Source of the DNA: a bacterium
Lineage (GTDB): Bacteria > Krumholzibacteriota > Krumholzibacteria > LZORAL124-64-63
NCBI GenBank assembly: GCA_016873405.1
Contig: VGXH01000163.1
Span: 1-5,486 of the forward strand
Direction: 5' to 3'
Length of the DNA stretch: 5,486 nt
The notes under the pieces were generated by a model. It was not told the DNA's origin and did not search any database. It saw only the letters and a program-made list of their open reading frames with translations. Shown here piece by piece: positions 1-5,486 of the stretch. The position numbers were made by a program, and so were the translations under genes. Each line of letters begins with the position of its first letter. Position 1 is the first letter of the stretch.

Positions 1-503
1 GAGATCCGGGTCACGTACTCCAGCGTGGCCTCGCTGGTGGCCTGCCCGCGGATGATCTCGACCAGCTTCATCACCGGCACCGGGTTCATGAAGTGCATGC
101 CGATGACCCTGTCGGCGCGCTTCGTCGTGGCCGCGATCTTGGTCACCGAGATGCTCGAGGTGTTCGTGGCCAGCACGGCCTCCGGGCCGCAGGCGGCGTC
201 CAGCGTCGTGAAGATCTCCTTCTTCACCGGGAAGCTCTCGAACACGGCCTCGACCACGAGCTCGCTGCCGGCGGCGGCCTTGACGTCGGTGGCGGTCCGC
301 AGGCGCGCCAGCGTGGCCTTGGCGTCGGCTTCGGTGAGCGTCTCCTTCTTGACCTGCCGCATGAGGTTGCCCTCGATGGTCTTGAGGGCGCGATCCACGT
401 ACTCCGGCTTGACGTCGATCAGCGTGACGTCGTGGCCGTTCTGCGCGAACACGTGGGCGATGCCGTTGCCCATGGTCCCGCCGCCGATGACTGACATCTT
501 CAT
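1..503 (-). CDS. hbd: 3-hydroxybutyryl-CoA dehydrogenase, C-terminus cut by the window edge
   Basis: This enzyme oxidises (S)-3-hydroxybutyryl-CoA to acetoacetyl-CoA with NAD+, or runs in reverse, in the cytosol, in short-chain beta-oxidation or butyrate metabolism. The visible 167 residues start MKMSVIGGGTMGNGIAHVFA, a Rossmann NAD-binding loop G7-G-G-T-M-G12. An Asp (D30) at the end of the second strand favours NAD over NADP. NTSS at 114-117 holds the likely catalytic Ser116. GMHFMNPVP at 136-143 holds the catalytic His137, and Glu149 completes the His-Glu pair at the expected 12-residue spacing. Family members are about 280-290 residues, so roughly 115 residues, including the C-terminal dimerisation domain, lie beyond base 1. 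The ATG at 503 has a GAAAGGA site 7 bases upstream. The gene follows the thiolase with a 29-base gap, so the two are surely cotranscribed. hbd is used as the generic symbol; paaH or mmgB orthology cannot be excluded from this fragment. Confidence 0.95.
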   Translation of the reverse strand, partial: MKMSVIGGGTMGNGIAHVFAQNGHDVTLIDVKPEYVDRALKTIEGNLMRQVKKETLTEADAKATLARLRTATDVKAAAGSELVVEAVFESFPVKKEIFTTLDAACGPEAVLATNTSSISVTKIAATTKRADRVIGMHFMNPVPVMKLVEIIRGQATSEATLEYVTRI

Positions 504-510
504 GTCCGGT

Positions 511-517
511 TCCTTTC
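511..517 (-). promoter_or_regulatory. Ribosome binding site of the 3-hydroxybutyryl-CoA dehydrogenase gene
   Basis: The minus strand reads GAAAGGA, 7 bases before the ATG at 503. It lies in the 29-base gap after the thiolase stop codon. It supports this ATG over the in-frame ATG two codons later. Confidence 0.6.
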
Positions 518-532
518 GTGTCGGTTCCGCCC

Positions 533-1720
533 TCAGGCGCGGGTGATCGCCAGCGAGACGGCGTCGCCGCCGCCCAGGCACAGGCTGGCCAGGCCGCGGC
601 CGGCCCGGCGGTCCTCCATCGCGTGCAGCAGCGTGACCAGGATGCGGGCGCCCGAGCAGCCGATGGGGTGTCCGAGGCTGACGCCGCCGCCGTGCACGTT
701 GACCTTCGCCGGGTCCGCCTCCAGCTGGCGGATGACGGCGAGGCTCTGCGCGGCGAACGCCTCGTTGAACTCGAAGAGGTCGTAGTCGGCCAGCTTGCTG
801 GCCGTCTTCCTGAGGAGGTTCCGGACGCTGGTCACGGGCGCCATCATCACCTGGTGCGGCTCCACGGCGCCGGTGGCGGCGCCCTCGATGACCGCGCGGA
901 CCTTCAGGCCGTTCTTCTTCGCGAACTCCTCGCTGCAGACCAGCAGCGCGGCGCCGCCGTCGTTGATGGTCGAGGCGTTGCCCGCGGTGACCGTGCCGCC
1001 GTCGCGCTTGAAGGCCGGCTTCAGCTTCGCGAGCGATTCCAGGGTGACGTCGGCGCGCGGTCCCTCGTCATTCGCGAACACGACGGGATCGCCCTTCTTC
1101 TGCGGGATCGTGACCGGCGCGACCTCCCGCGCGAACTTGCCCGCGGCCCAGGCGGCCACGGCGCGGCGGTGGCTCTCGGCGGCGAACGCGTCCTGGTCCT
1201 CACGACTGACCTTGTAGGTGTCCACGACCCACTCGGCGGTCATGCCCATGTGGAAGTTGTTGTAGATGTCCCACAGGCCGTCGTGCACCAGCAGGTCGGT
1301 GACCGTGCCGTCGCCCAGGCGCAGGCCGTCGCGCGCGCCGAGCAGCGCGTACGGGATTCGGCTCATGTTCTCGAAGCCGCCGGCCAGCGCGCAGTCGATG
1401 TCGCCGGCGCGGATGGCCTGGTCCGCCAGCGCGACGGCCTTCAGGCCCGACCCGCAGACCTTGTTGACCGTCATGGCGCTGACGGTGTGCGGCACGCCGC
1501 CGAAGATGGCCGCCTGCCGAGCCGGATTCTGCTGCAGCCCGGCCTGGCAGACATTGCCCATGATCACCTCGCCCACCAGCTTCGGGTCCAGCCCCGTCCG
1601 CTCGAGCACGGCCTTGACGCAGTGCGCGCCCAGCTCCGGCGCGCGGATGCCGGCCAGCCCGCCCTGGAACTTGCCGATGGGCGTGCGGACGGCTTCGCAG
1701 ATGACGGAACGCTTGCTCAT
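533..1720 (-). CDS. Acetyl-CoA C-acetyltransferase (thiolase)
   Basis: This enzyme condenses two acetyl-CoA to acetoacetyl-CoA or cleaves acetoacetyl-CoA/3-ketoacyl-CoA, by a ping-pong Cys mechanism in the cytosol. The 395-residue length is typical of bacterial thiolases. The N-terminal half carries the nucleophile Cys89 in VNKVCGSGLKA, and GGFENMS follows at 114-120. The C-terminal half has GNASTINDGGAA at 247-258, the NEAFA motif at 319-323, GHPIGCSGAR at 350-359 with catalytic His351, and CLGGGDAVSL at 381-390 with the acid/base Cys381. All catalytic residues are present. The Asp after CLGGG is less usual than Asn, Gln or Met. The ATG at 1720 has AAGGGAG 7 bases upstream. The gene sits between an acyl-CoA dehydrogenase (88-base gap) and a 3-hydroxybutyryl-CoA dehydrogenase (29-base gap), which favours a role with short-chain substrates. 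Whether it is biosynthetic (thlA/phaA-like) or degradative (atoB-like) is not decided by sequence, so no symbol is given. Confidence 0.97.
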   Translation of the reverse strand: MSKRSVICEAVRTPIGKFQGGLAGIRAPELGAHCVKAVLERTGLDPKLVGEVIMGNVCQAGLQQNPARQAAIFGGVPHTVSAMTVNKVCGSGLKAVALADQAIRAGDIDCALAGGFENMSRIPYALLGARDGLRLGDGTVTDLLVHDGLWDIYNNFHMGMTAEWVVDTYKVSREDQDAFAAESHRRAVAAWAAGKFAREVAPVTIPQKKGDPVVFANDEGPRADVTLESLAKLKPAFKRDGGTVTAGNASTINDGGAALLVCSEEFAKKNGLKVRAVIEGAATGAVEPHQVMMAPVTSVRNLLRKTASKLADYDLFEFNEAFAAQSLAVIRQLEADPAKVNVHGGGVSLGHPIGCSGARILVTLLHAMEDRRAGRGLASLCLGGGDAVSLAITRA

Positions 1721-1727
1721 CTTCCCG

Positions 1728-1734
1728 CTCCCTT
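1728..1734 (-). promoter_or_regulatory. Ribosome binding site of the thiolase gene
   Basis: The minus strand reads AAGGGAG, 7 bases upstream of the ATG at 1720. It is a near-perfect Shine-Dalgarno site and fixes the thiolase start. Confidence 0.65.
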
Positions 1735-1766
1735 GTCGTGGAGTGCCTGCTGCCTCTAGCGGTGCC

Positions 1767-1782
1767 GGGCGCCGCGGCGCCC
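1767..1782. repeat. 16-base perfect palindrome between the acyl-CoA dehydrogenase and thiolase genes
   Basis: GGGCGCCGCGGCGCCC equals its own reverse complement. In RNA it could fold as a 6-bp stem with a 4-base loop. It lies in the 88-base gap inside the operon, about 27 bases past the acyl-CoA dehydrogenase stop. No T-run follows on either strand, so it is not a standard intrinsic terminator. It could be an mRNA-processing or stability element, or a protein-binding site, or arise by chance in GC-rich DNA. Confidence 0.6.
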
Positions 1783-1808
1783 CTCCGGCCCTTCTGGTGC
1801 TCCCCCTC

Positions 1809-2951
<1,143 letters not shown>

Positions 2952-2953
2952 GG

Positions 2954-2961
2954 CCTCTCCC
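2954..2961 (-). promoter_or_regulatory. Ribosome binding site of the acyl-CoA dehydrogenase gene
   Basis: The minus strand reads GGGAGAGG, with its GGAG core 5 bases from the ATG at 2951. It decides the start against upstream in-frame ATGs. The inverted pair TCCCG-AA-CGGGA (2958-2969) overlaps it, so the site could be partly masked or bound by a regulator. Confidence 0.65.
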
Positions 2962-2996
2962 GAACGGGAATCACGGGACGGGGTGTCACGGACGGG

Positions 2997-3020
2997 GCGC
3001 GCCCCTGCGAAGGGGCGCGC
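2997..3020 (-). repeat. 9-bp perfect inverted repeat in the leader of the acyl-CoA operon
   Basis: The plus strand reads GCGCGCCCC, then TGCGAA, then GGGGCGCGC, giving a perfect 9-bp GC stem with a 6-base loop. Transcribed toward the acyl-CoA dehydrogenase it would form a very stable hairpin about 45 bases ahead of the start codon. The left arm also belongs to a 12-base palindrome, GGGGCGCGCCCC (2994-3005), so alternative pairings are possible. No U-run follows. It may be an mRNA-stabilising or attenuating structure; its function is unknown. Confidence 0.55.
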
Positions 3021-3133
3021 GGGGTGGCGCGAGCGGGCCAACCGCAGCATAGCCGCCGCCGTCCGGACAGGGAAGCGAAAACAGGGGAACTCCGCAAATC
3101 TAGAGGGTCTTTGGGCGATTTCGAGCCGTTCCC

Positions 3134-3148
3134 GGCGGCCGGGCCGCC
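3134..3148. repeat. Small GC-rich inverted repeat
   Basis: GGCGGC and GCCGCC flank a 3-base CGG. Only a TT follows on the plus strand, too short to argue for a plus-strand terminator. It sits next to the larger hairpin at 3161-3192 and may be part of the same structured 3' region. Confidence 0.35.
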
Positions 3149-3160
3149 TTGCCGGGAGGG

Positions 3161-3192
3161 CGACGGCCCGGGACTCCGTTCCCGGGCCGTCG
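3161..3192 (-). terminator. 13-bp perfect hairpin, possible terminator after the lamin-tail gene
   Basis: CGACGGCCCGGGA (3161-3173) and TCCCGGGCCGTCG (3180-3192) are exact reverse complements around the 6-base loop CTCCGT. The stem is the longest perfect inverted repeat I found in the window. It lies 60-90 bases downstream of the stop codon at 3252, where transcription of the lamin-tail gene would end. There is no T-run after it on either strand, so it is at best a non-canonical (L-shaped) terminator or a 3'-end stabiliser. The structure is certain; the role is inferred. Confidence 0.5.
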
Positions 3193-3202
3193 GGCGACCC
3201 CG

Positions 3203-3227
3203 GCCGCCGCAAAGGGGGGACGGCGGC
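3203..3227 (-). repeat. 7-bp inverted repeat just past the lamin-tail stop codon
   Basis: GCCGCCG (3203-3209) and CGGCGGC (3221-3227) flank an 11-base loop containing a run of G. It begins about 25 bases after the stop at 3252 in the direction of transcription. With the 13-bp hairpin that follows it would give a tandem-hairpin 3' end. Low-complexity GGC repeats make chance pairing fairly likely. Confidence 0.35.
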
Positions 3228-3251
3228 GGGGCGCCGACCGGGGCGGCTCCG

Positions 3252-3926
3252 CTAGCGGTAGGAGGCCTTGACACCGCCGAAGCTGACCGTTTCGGCGGCC
3301 ACGTCGCCGCAGAGGTTCTCCGCCCCCGGGCTGGGCGGGCAGCCGCTGCCGCGGGGCTCCGCGGAGCCCGTGTACGGATTGAGGGCGTCGAACAGCAGCC
3401 ATTCGACGTGGACCTGGTCGAATCCTCCGGAGCGATCGTCCTCGGCCTCGTGGTCGCGCACCGAGACGGCGAACATCAGTTCGTACTGGATCGGATCCGT
3501 GCCGGGGATGGTCCGCAGCAGCTGGACCAGGTCGCCCCCGTTGTTGAGCGCGAACCCGTTCTGGGCGATCCCGTTGGCCGCCTGCCAGGCCACCGCGTCC
3601 GAGCCGAAGAAGGCGATGTGCTCGCCCGGATCGGCCACGCCGTGGAGCCGGAAGTCGGGCGCCTCGCCCGTGCTGTCGCGCAGCCAGTAGTCCGACAGAT
3701 CGATCGGCACGGCGTCGATGTTCCGGATCTCGATCCACTCGTCCTTCCTGGCGTCGACCGCGCCGTCGCCGTTCCAGTCGCTGGCCGGGTCGGCCAGCAC
3801 CTCGTTGATGATGATCCCGGGGTCCAGCTCGGCGCGCGCGGCCGGGGCGGGCAACGCCCAGGCGAGCGCCGCCAGCGCGCCGGCCAGCGCCGCCCAGCCA
3901 GCGGTTTGTCGTCTGCCGTGGGTCAT
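3252..3926 (-). CDS. Secreted lamin-tail-domain (LTD) protein
   Basis: This is a predicted exported protein of 224 residues with unknown specific role; bacterial LTD domains are extracellular beta-sandwich modules often found on secreted or surface proteins. The N-terminus (MTHGRR, then a hydrophobic Ala/Leu stretch at about 9-29) is a signal peptide with a likely cleavage after ARA at 30-32. The LTD spans about 36-205. Its hallmark is GIIINEVLADP at 37-47, then a calcium-loop-like DWNGDGAVD (50-58), DEWIEIRN (62-69) and IDLSDYWLRDSTG (75-87). It closes with PSPGAEN at 198-204. Cys196 and Cys206 could form a disulfide. A short tail, TVSFGGVKASYR, ends the protein. The start at 3926 has GGAG 6 bases upstream; the in-frame ATG at 3938 would have its GAGG directly adjacent and is less likely. 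No enzyme domain is present. It is divergent from the oxidoreductase gene. Confidence 0.86.
   Translation of the reverse strand: MTHGRRQTAGWAALAGALAALAWALPAPAARAELDPGIIINEVLADPASDWNGDGAVDARKDEWIEIRNIDAVPIDLSDYWLRDSTGEAPDFRLHGVADPGEHIAFFGSDAVAWQAANGIAQNGFALNNGGDLVQLLRTIPGTDPIQYELMFAVSVRDHEAEDDRSGGFDQVHVEWLLFDALNPYTGSAEPRGSGCPPSPGAENLCGDVAAETVSFGGVKASYR
3354..3369. repeat. 16-base perfect palindrome inside the lamin-tail gene
   Basis: GGGCTCCGCGGAGCCC is its own reverse complement and lies within codons for the C-terminal AEPRGS region. It shares the frame GGGC-K-CCGCGG-M-GCCC with the palindrome at 1767-1782. It may be chance in GC-rich coding DNA or a copy of a short recurrent site. Confidence 0.5.
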
Positions 3927-3932
3927 GTTAGG

Positions 3933-3936
3933 CTCC
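3933..3936 (-). promoter_or_regulatory. Ribosome binding site of the lamin-tail gene
   Basis: The minus strand reads GGAG, 6 bases before the ATG at 3926. It lies inside the codons following the alternative ATG at 3938. This favours the shorter product. Confidence 0.5.
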
Positions 3937-3984
3937 ATCCTCGGGAGGCGGTCCTGCGGGAGGGGAAGCCGTCCACTCAGCCAG

Positions 3985-3990
3985 AAGAGG
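3985..3990 (+). promoter_or_regulatory. Ribosome binding site of the Gfo/Idh/MocA gene
   Basis: AAGAGG stands 9 bases ahead of the ATG at 4000. The open frame reaches further upstream (to 3718), but that part is antisense to the signal peptide and LTD region. The Rossmann fold begins right after this ATG, which confirms the start. Confidence 0.55.
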
Positions 3991-3999
3991 GCCACGGGC

Positions 4000-4968
4000 A
4001 TGGAGTTCAGGATCGGGATCATCGGGGCCGGCGCCCACGGCGAGCGCTACCTGCGCCACGGGCTGCGCGATGTGCCCGGAATGACGGTCGCGGCGGTCTG
4101 CCGGCGTGACCGCCGAGCGGGCGCCGAGCTGGCCTCGCGCTACGGCGTCCGTTACCTGCCGGAGGCGCAGGACGTGGTGGCGGCCCCGGACGTTGACGGG
4201 GTGGTCGTCTGCACGCCGCCGTCGTCGCATGGCGAGCTGGCGGCGGGGGTGTTGGCGGCCGGCAAGCCGCTGCTGCTGGAAAAGCCCATGACCGGGACGC
4301 TGGCCGAGGCCGGACGCCTGGCCGCGCTGGATTCCGCGGCCGCCCGGCCCCTGTTCCTGGGCCAGTCCCTGCGCTGGAATCCCGTCGTCCGGAAGGCCCG
4401 CGAACTGTGGCCGCACCTGGGGCGCGTGCACCATCTGCGGCTGGCGCAACGTCTGGCCCCCACCACGCTGCCCTGGCAGCGCGACCCGGCGCAGACCGTG
4501 GGCGGCTCGGTGCTGCTGACGGGCGTGCACCTGTTCGACCTGGCGCGGTTCCTCACCGGCCGCGAGTTCGCGCGCGTGGACTCGCGGCAGTGGCGGGTGC
4601 TGAACCCGGCGGTGGAGGACTTCTTCCTGGCCCGCGCGGAACTGGACGACCGCTGCCAGGTCTCGCTGGAAGTCAGCAAGTACACGGACTCCCGGGCCCA
4701 GTGGCTGGAGGCCGTCGGCGAGCACGGGCAGCTGTGGGCCGATTACCTGGCCGGAGGCCTGGTGCTGCGGCAGGGCCGCAGCGAGGAGCGCTTCGACGTC
4801 GACGCCACCGTGCCGACGCTGCCGGCGATGCTGCGCGACTGGCTGGCAGGCGTGAAGTCGGGGGCGCGGCCGCCGGTGGGTTCGGCGGACGGGCTGGCCA
4901 CGCTGCGGGTGGTGGACGCGTGCTACCGGTCGTCGGCGAGCGGGAAGTCCGCGGAAGTGGGCGGCTGA
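4000..4968 (+). CDS. Gfo/Idh/MocA-family NAD(P)-dependent oxidoreductase
   Basis: This is a cytosolic pyridine-nucleotide dehydrogenase of 322 residues, usual for the family, whose members mostly act on sugars, inositols or sugar-nucleotides. The substrate is not predictable here. The N-terminal Rossmann domain (about 1-120) starts FRIGIIGAGAHGERY with GAGAHG at 9-14. VCRRDRR at 33-39 follows the second strand, and its arginines hint at NADP(H). VVCTPPSSHGELA (69-81) and LLLEKPM (91-97) are the next core motifs; Lys95 of EKP is the conserved catalytic/cofactor lysine. The C-terminal alpha/beta domain has GGSVLLTGVHLFDLARFLTG at 168-187, with the family His177 and Asp180. A Thr stands where many relatives have Asp (T174). 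Family relatives also include biliverdin reductase and dihydrodiol dehydrogenase-like proteins. The gene is divergent from the lamin-tail gene across 73 bases and overlaps the convergent tcdA-like gene by 46 bases. It has no obvious metabolic partner in the window. Confidence 0.93.
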   Translation: MEFRIGIIGAGAHGERYLRHGLRDVPGMTVAAVCRRDRRAGAELASRYGVRYLPEAQDVVAAPDVDGVVVCTPPSSHGELAAGVLAAGKPLLLEKPMTGTLAEAGRLAALDSAAARPLFLGQSLRWNPVVRKARELWPHLGRVHHLRLAQRLAPTTLPWQRDPAQTVGGSVLLTGVHLFDLARFLTGREFARVDSRQWRVLNPAVEDFFLARAELDDRCQVSLEVSKYTDSRAQWLEAVGEHGQLWADYLAGGLVLRQGRSEERFDVDATVPTLPAMLRDWLAGVKSGARPPVGSADGLATLRVVDACYRSSASGKSAEVGG

Positions 4969-5486
4969 GCGGAGCCGTCGGCGTCCTGGACGCTCCGGCC
5001 CGCGCGCGCGACCGCGTCCTGCACGACCAGCCCCGCCAGCATTCCCCCGAAGATCGCGGTCATGTGCACGGCCGTGCCGTTGATGACCTTCTTCTCGGCG
5101 CACCAGTCGCGGTGTTCCGCCACGCCGTCGTCAAGCGGGACGAACTTGGGGCAGTGGCAGGTGTGCGTGCCGCAGGCCACGCTGGTGGCTTCCACGGGCT
5201 CCAGGCACTCCGGCGACCAGACGACCGGGAAGTCGCCCTGGAAGCCCGACTCGCGCAGGCGGCGGCGGATCCACTTCGCCAGCGGGCAGCCGTGCGATTC
5301 CCAGATGCTGCTGACGCGCACCTGGGTCGGGTCCAGCTTGGCCGCGGCGCCCATGGCTGAGAACAACGTGCATCCGGCGGCGTGCGCCGCGCGGATCAGG
5401 GCGACCTTGCAGGTGATGGAGTCGATGCAGTCCAGGACGTAGGCGTACTGCCCCACCGCGAACGTCTCCACGTTGCCCGGTTCGCA
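4923..5486 (-). CDS. tcdA: TcdA/CsdL-like tRNA threonylcarbamoyladenosine dehydratase (ThiF/MoeB E1-like fold), N-terminus cut by the window edge
   Basis: TcdA activates the carboxylate of tRNA t6A37 with ATP and dehydrates it to cyclic ct6A. The visible 187 residues are the C-terminal two thirds; the frame is open at base 5486, so the ATP-binding GxGxxG start lies outside. A GTG at 5471 falls inside the fold and is not a real start. Visible residues 16-27 (YVLDCIDSITCK) match the YVIDAIDS-type segment of E. coli TcdA with its Mg-ATP aspartates. FSAMGAAAKLDPTQVRV at 42-58 matches its GGAGGQIDPTQIQV-type segment. VVWSPE at 88-93 and VINGTAVHMTAIFGGMLAGL at 134-153 complete the family pattern. 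A cysteine-rich section holds C94, C105, C110, C112 and C129. The main alternative is another ThiF/MoeB/HesA-family adenylyltransferase, but the DPTQ and VVxSxE motifs favour TcdA. The C-terminal tail is Ser/Asp/Ala-rich and shares DNA with the oxidoreductase gene. Confidence 0.88.
   Translation of the reverse strand, partial: CEPGNVETFAVGQYAYVLDCIDSITCKVALIRAAHAAGCTLFSAMGAAAKLDPTQVRVSSIWESHGCPLAKWIRRRLRESGFQGDFPVVWSPECLEPVEATSVACGTHTCHCPKFVPLDDGVAEHRDWCAEKKVINGTAVHMTAIFGGMLAGLVVQDAVARAGRSVQDADGSAQPPTSADFPLADDR

Larger units (their letters stand above)
2952..3251. other. Non-coding, hairpin-rich intergenic region
   Basis: These 300 bases separate the stop of the lamin-tail gene from the start of the acyl-CoA dehydrogenase; both genes are on the minus strand. 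Open frames here translate to Arg/Pro/Gly-rich sequence with no recognisable domain, so I call no gene. In transcription order it holds two GC-rich hairpins (3227-3203 and 3192-3161), a third small inverted repeat (3134-3148), an AT-richer patch (about 3071-3125), a 9-bp hairpin (2997-3020), an imperfect direct repeat (2971-2983 and 2986-2997), and the ribosome binding site. The likely reading is the end of one transcription unit followed by the promoter and leader of the next. Confidence 0.6.

Noticed and set aside
518..1759. A 413-codon plus-strand open frame opposite the thiolase
   Set aside because: It mirrors the thiolase codons, has an Arg/Ala/Val/Asp-rich composition and shows no recognisable motif.
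2952..3212. N-terminal extension of the acyl-CoA dehydrogenase frame up to 3212
   Set aside because: The extension is Arg/Pro-rich and unlike the family. The ATG at 2951 gives the canonical N-terminus and has a good ribosome binding site.
3927..3999. Divergent promoter boxes between the lamin-tail and oxidoreductase genes
   Set aside because: I looked for -35/-10 pairs on both strands in these 73 bases and found none with a credible match.
3927..4022. Longer lamin-tail protein starting upstream of 3926 (at 3938 or near 4022)
   Set aside because: The longer versions put extra residues before a clear signal peptide and run into the divergent oxidoreductase gene. The GGAG site 6 bases before 3926 fits better.
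4407..5360. A 317-codon plus-strand open frame through the oxidoreductase and tcdA-like genes
   Set aside because: It is out of frame with both real genes, Gly/Ala/Arg-rich, and spans two well-supported coding regions.
5469..5471. GTG as a start codon of the tcdA-like gene
   Set aside because: The frame continues to the window edge, and starting here would remove the nucleotide-binding N-terminus that the fold requires.

Overview
The window is 5.5 kb of very GC-rich bacterial chromosome. It carries six protein-coding genes, two of them cut by the window ends, with short gaps and clear Shine-Dalgarno sites. The gene content is one acyl-CoA cluster, one secreted lamin-tail-domain protein, one Gfo/Idh/MocA oxidoreductase and one TcdA-like E1-type enzyme. 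The secreted lamin-tail protein with its D-x-N-x-D-G loop suggests an environmental Gram-negative lineage, perhaps of the FCB group or a related candidate phylum (Eisenbacteria or Krumholzibacteria-like), or a deltaproteobacterium. That placement is an impression from gene content and GC bias, not a phylogenetic result. I see no tRNA, rRNA, CRISPR array, insertion sequence or phage gene.

Region 1 (1-2951, minus strand) is a three-gene operon. Reading with transcription it encodes an acyl-CoA dehydrogenase (2951 to 1809), an acetyl-CoA acetyltransferase/thiolase (1720 to 533) and a 3-hydroxybutyryl-CoA dehydrogenase (503 to beyond base 1). Together these supply three of the four steps that interconvert a short acyl-CoA and acetyl-CoA. 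The enoyl-CoA hydratase and the electron-transfer flavoprotein are not in the window and may lie past its left end. The set works either as beta-oxidation of short-chain acyl-CoA or, in reverse, as a butyrate/butyryl-CoA route; the sequence does not settle the direction.

Region 2 (2952-3251) is a non-coding stretch of 300 bases holding several strong GC-rich hairpins and a short AT-richer patch. It probably combines the 3' end of the lamin-tail gene with the promoter and structured leader of the acyl-CoA operon.

Region 3 (3252-4968) has two divergent genes separated by 73 bases. On the minus strand is a 224-residue exported lamin-tail-domain protein. On the plus strand is a 322-residue Gfo/Idh/MocA-family NAD(P)-dependent oxidoreductase.

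Region 4 (4923-5486, minus) is the C-terminal part of a TcdA/CsdL-like tRNA threonylcarbamoyladenosine dehydratase. It converges on, and overlaps by 46 bases, the end of the oxidoreductase gene. It carries a cysteine-rich segment that E. coli TcdA, as I recall it, lacks.

I do not see a clearly new multi-gene system here. The items most worth a second look are the cysteine cluster of the TcdA-like protein, the short basic C-terminal tail of the lamin-tail protein, two related 16-base perfect palindromes, and the hairpin-dense intergenic region.
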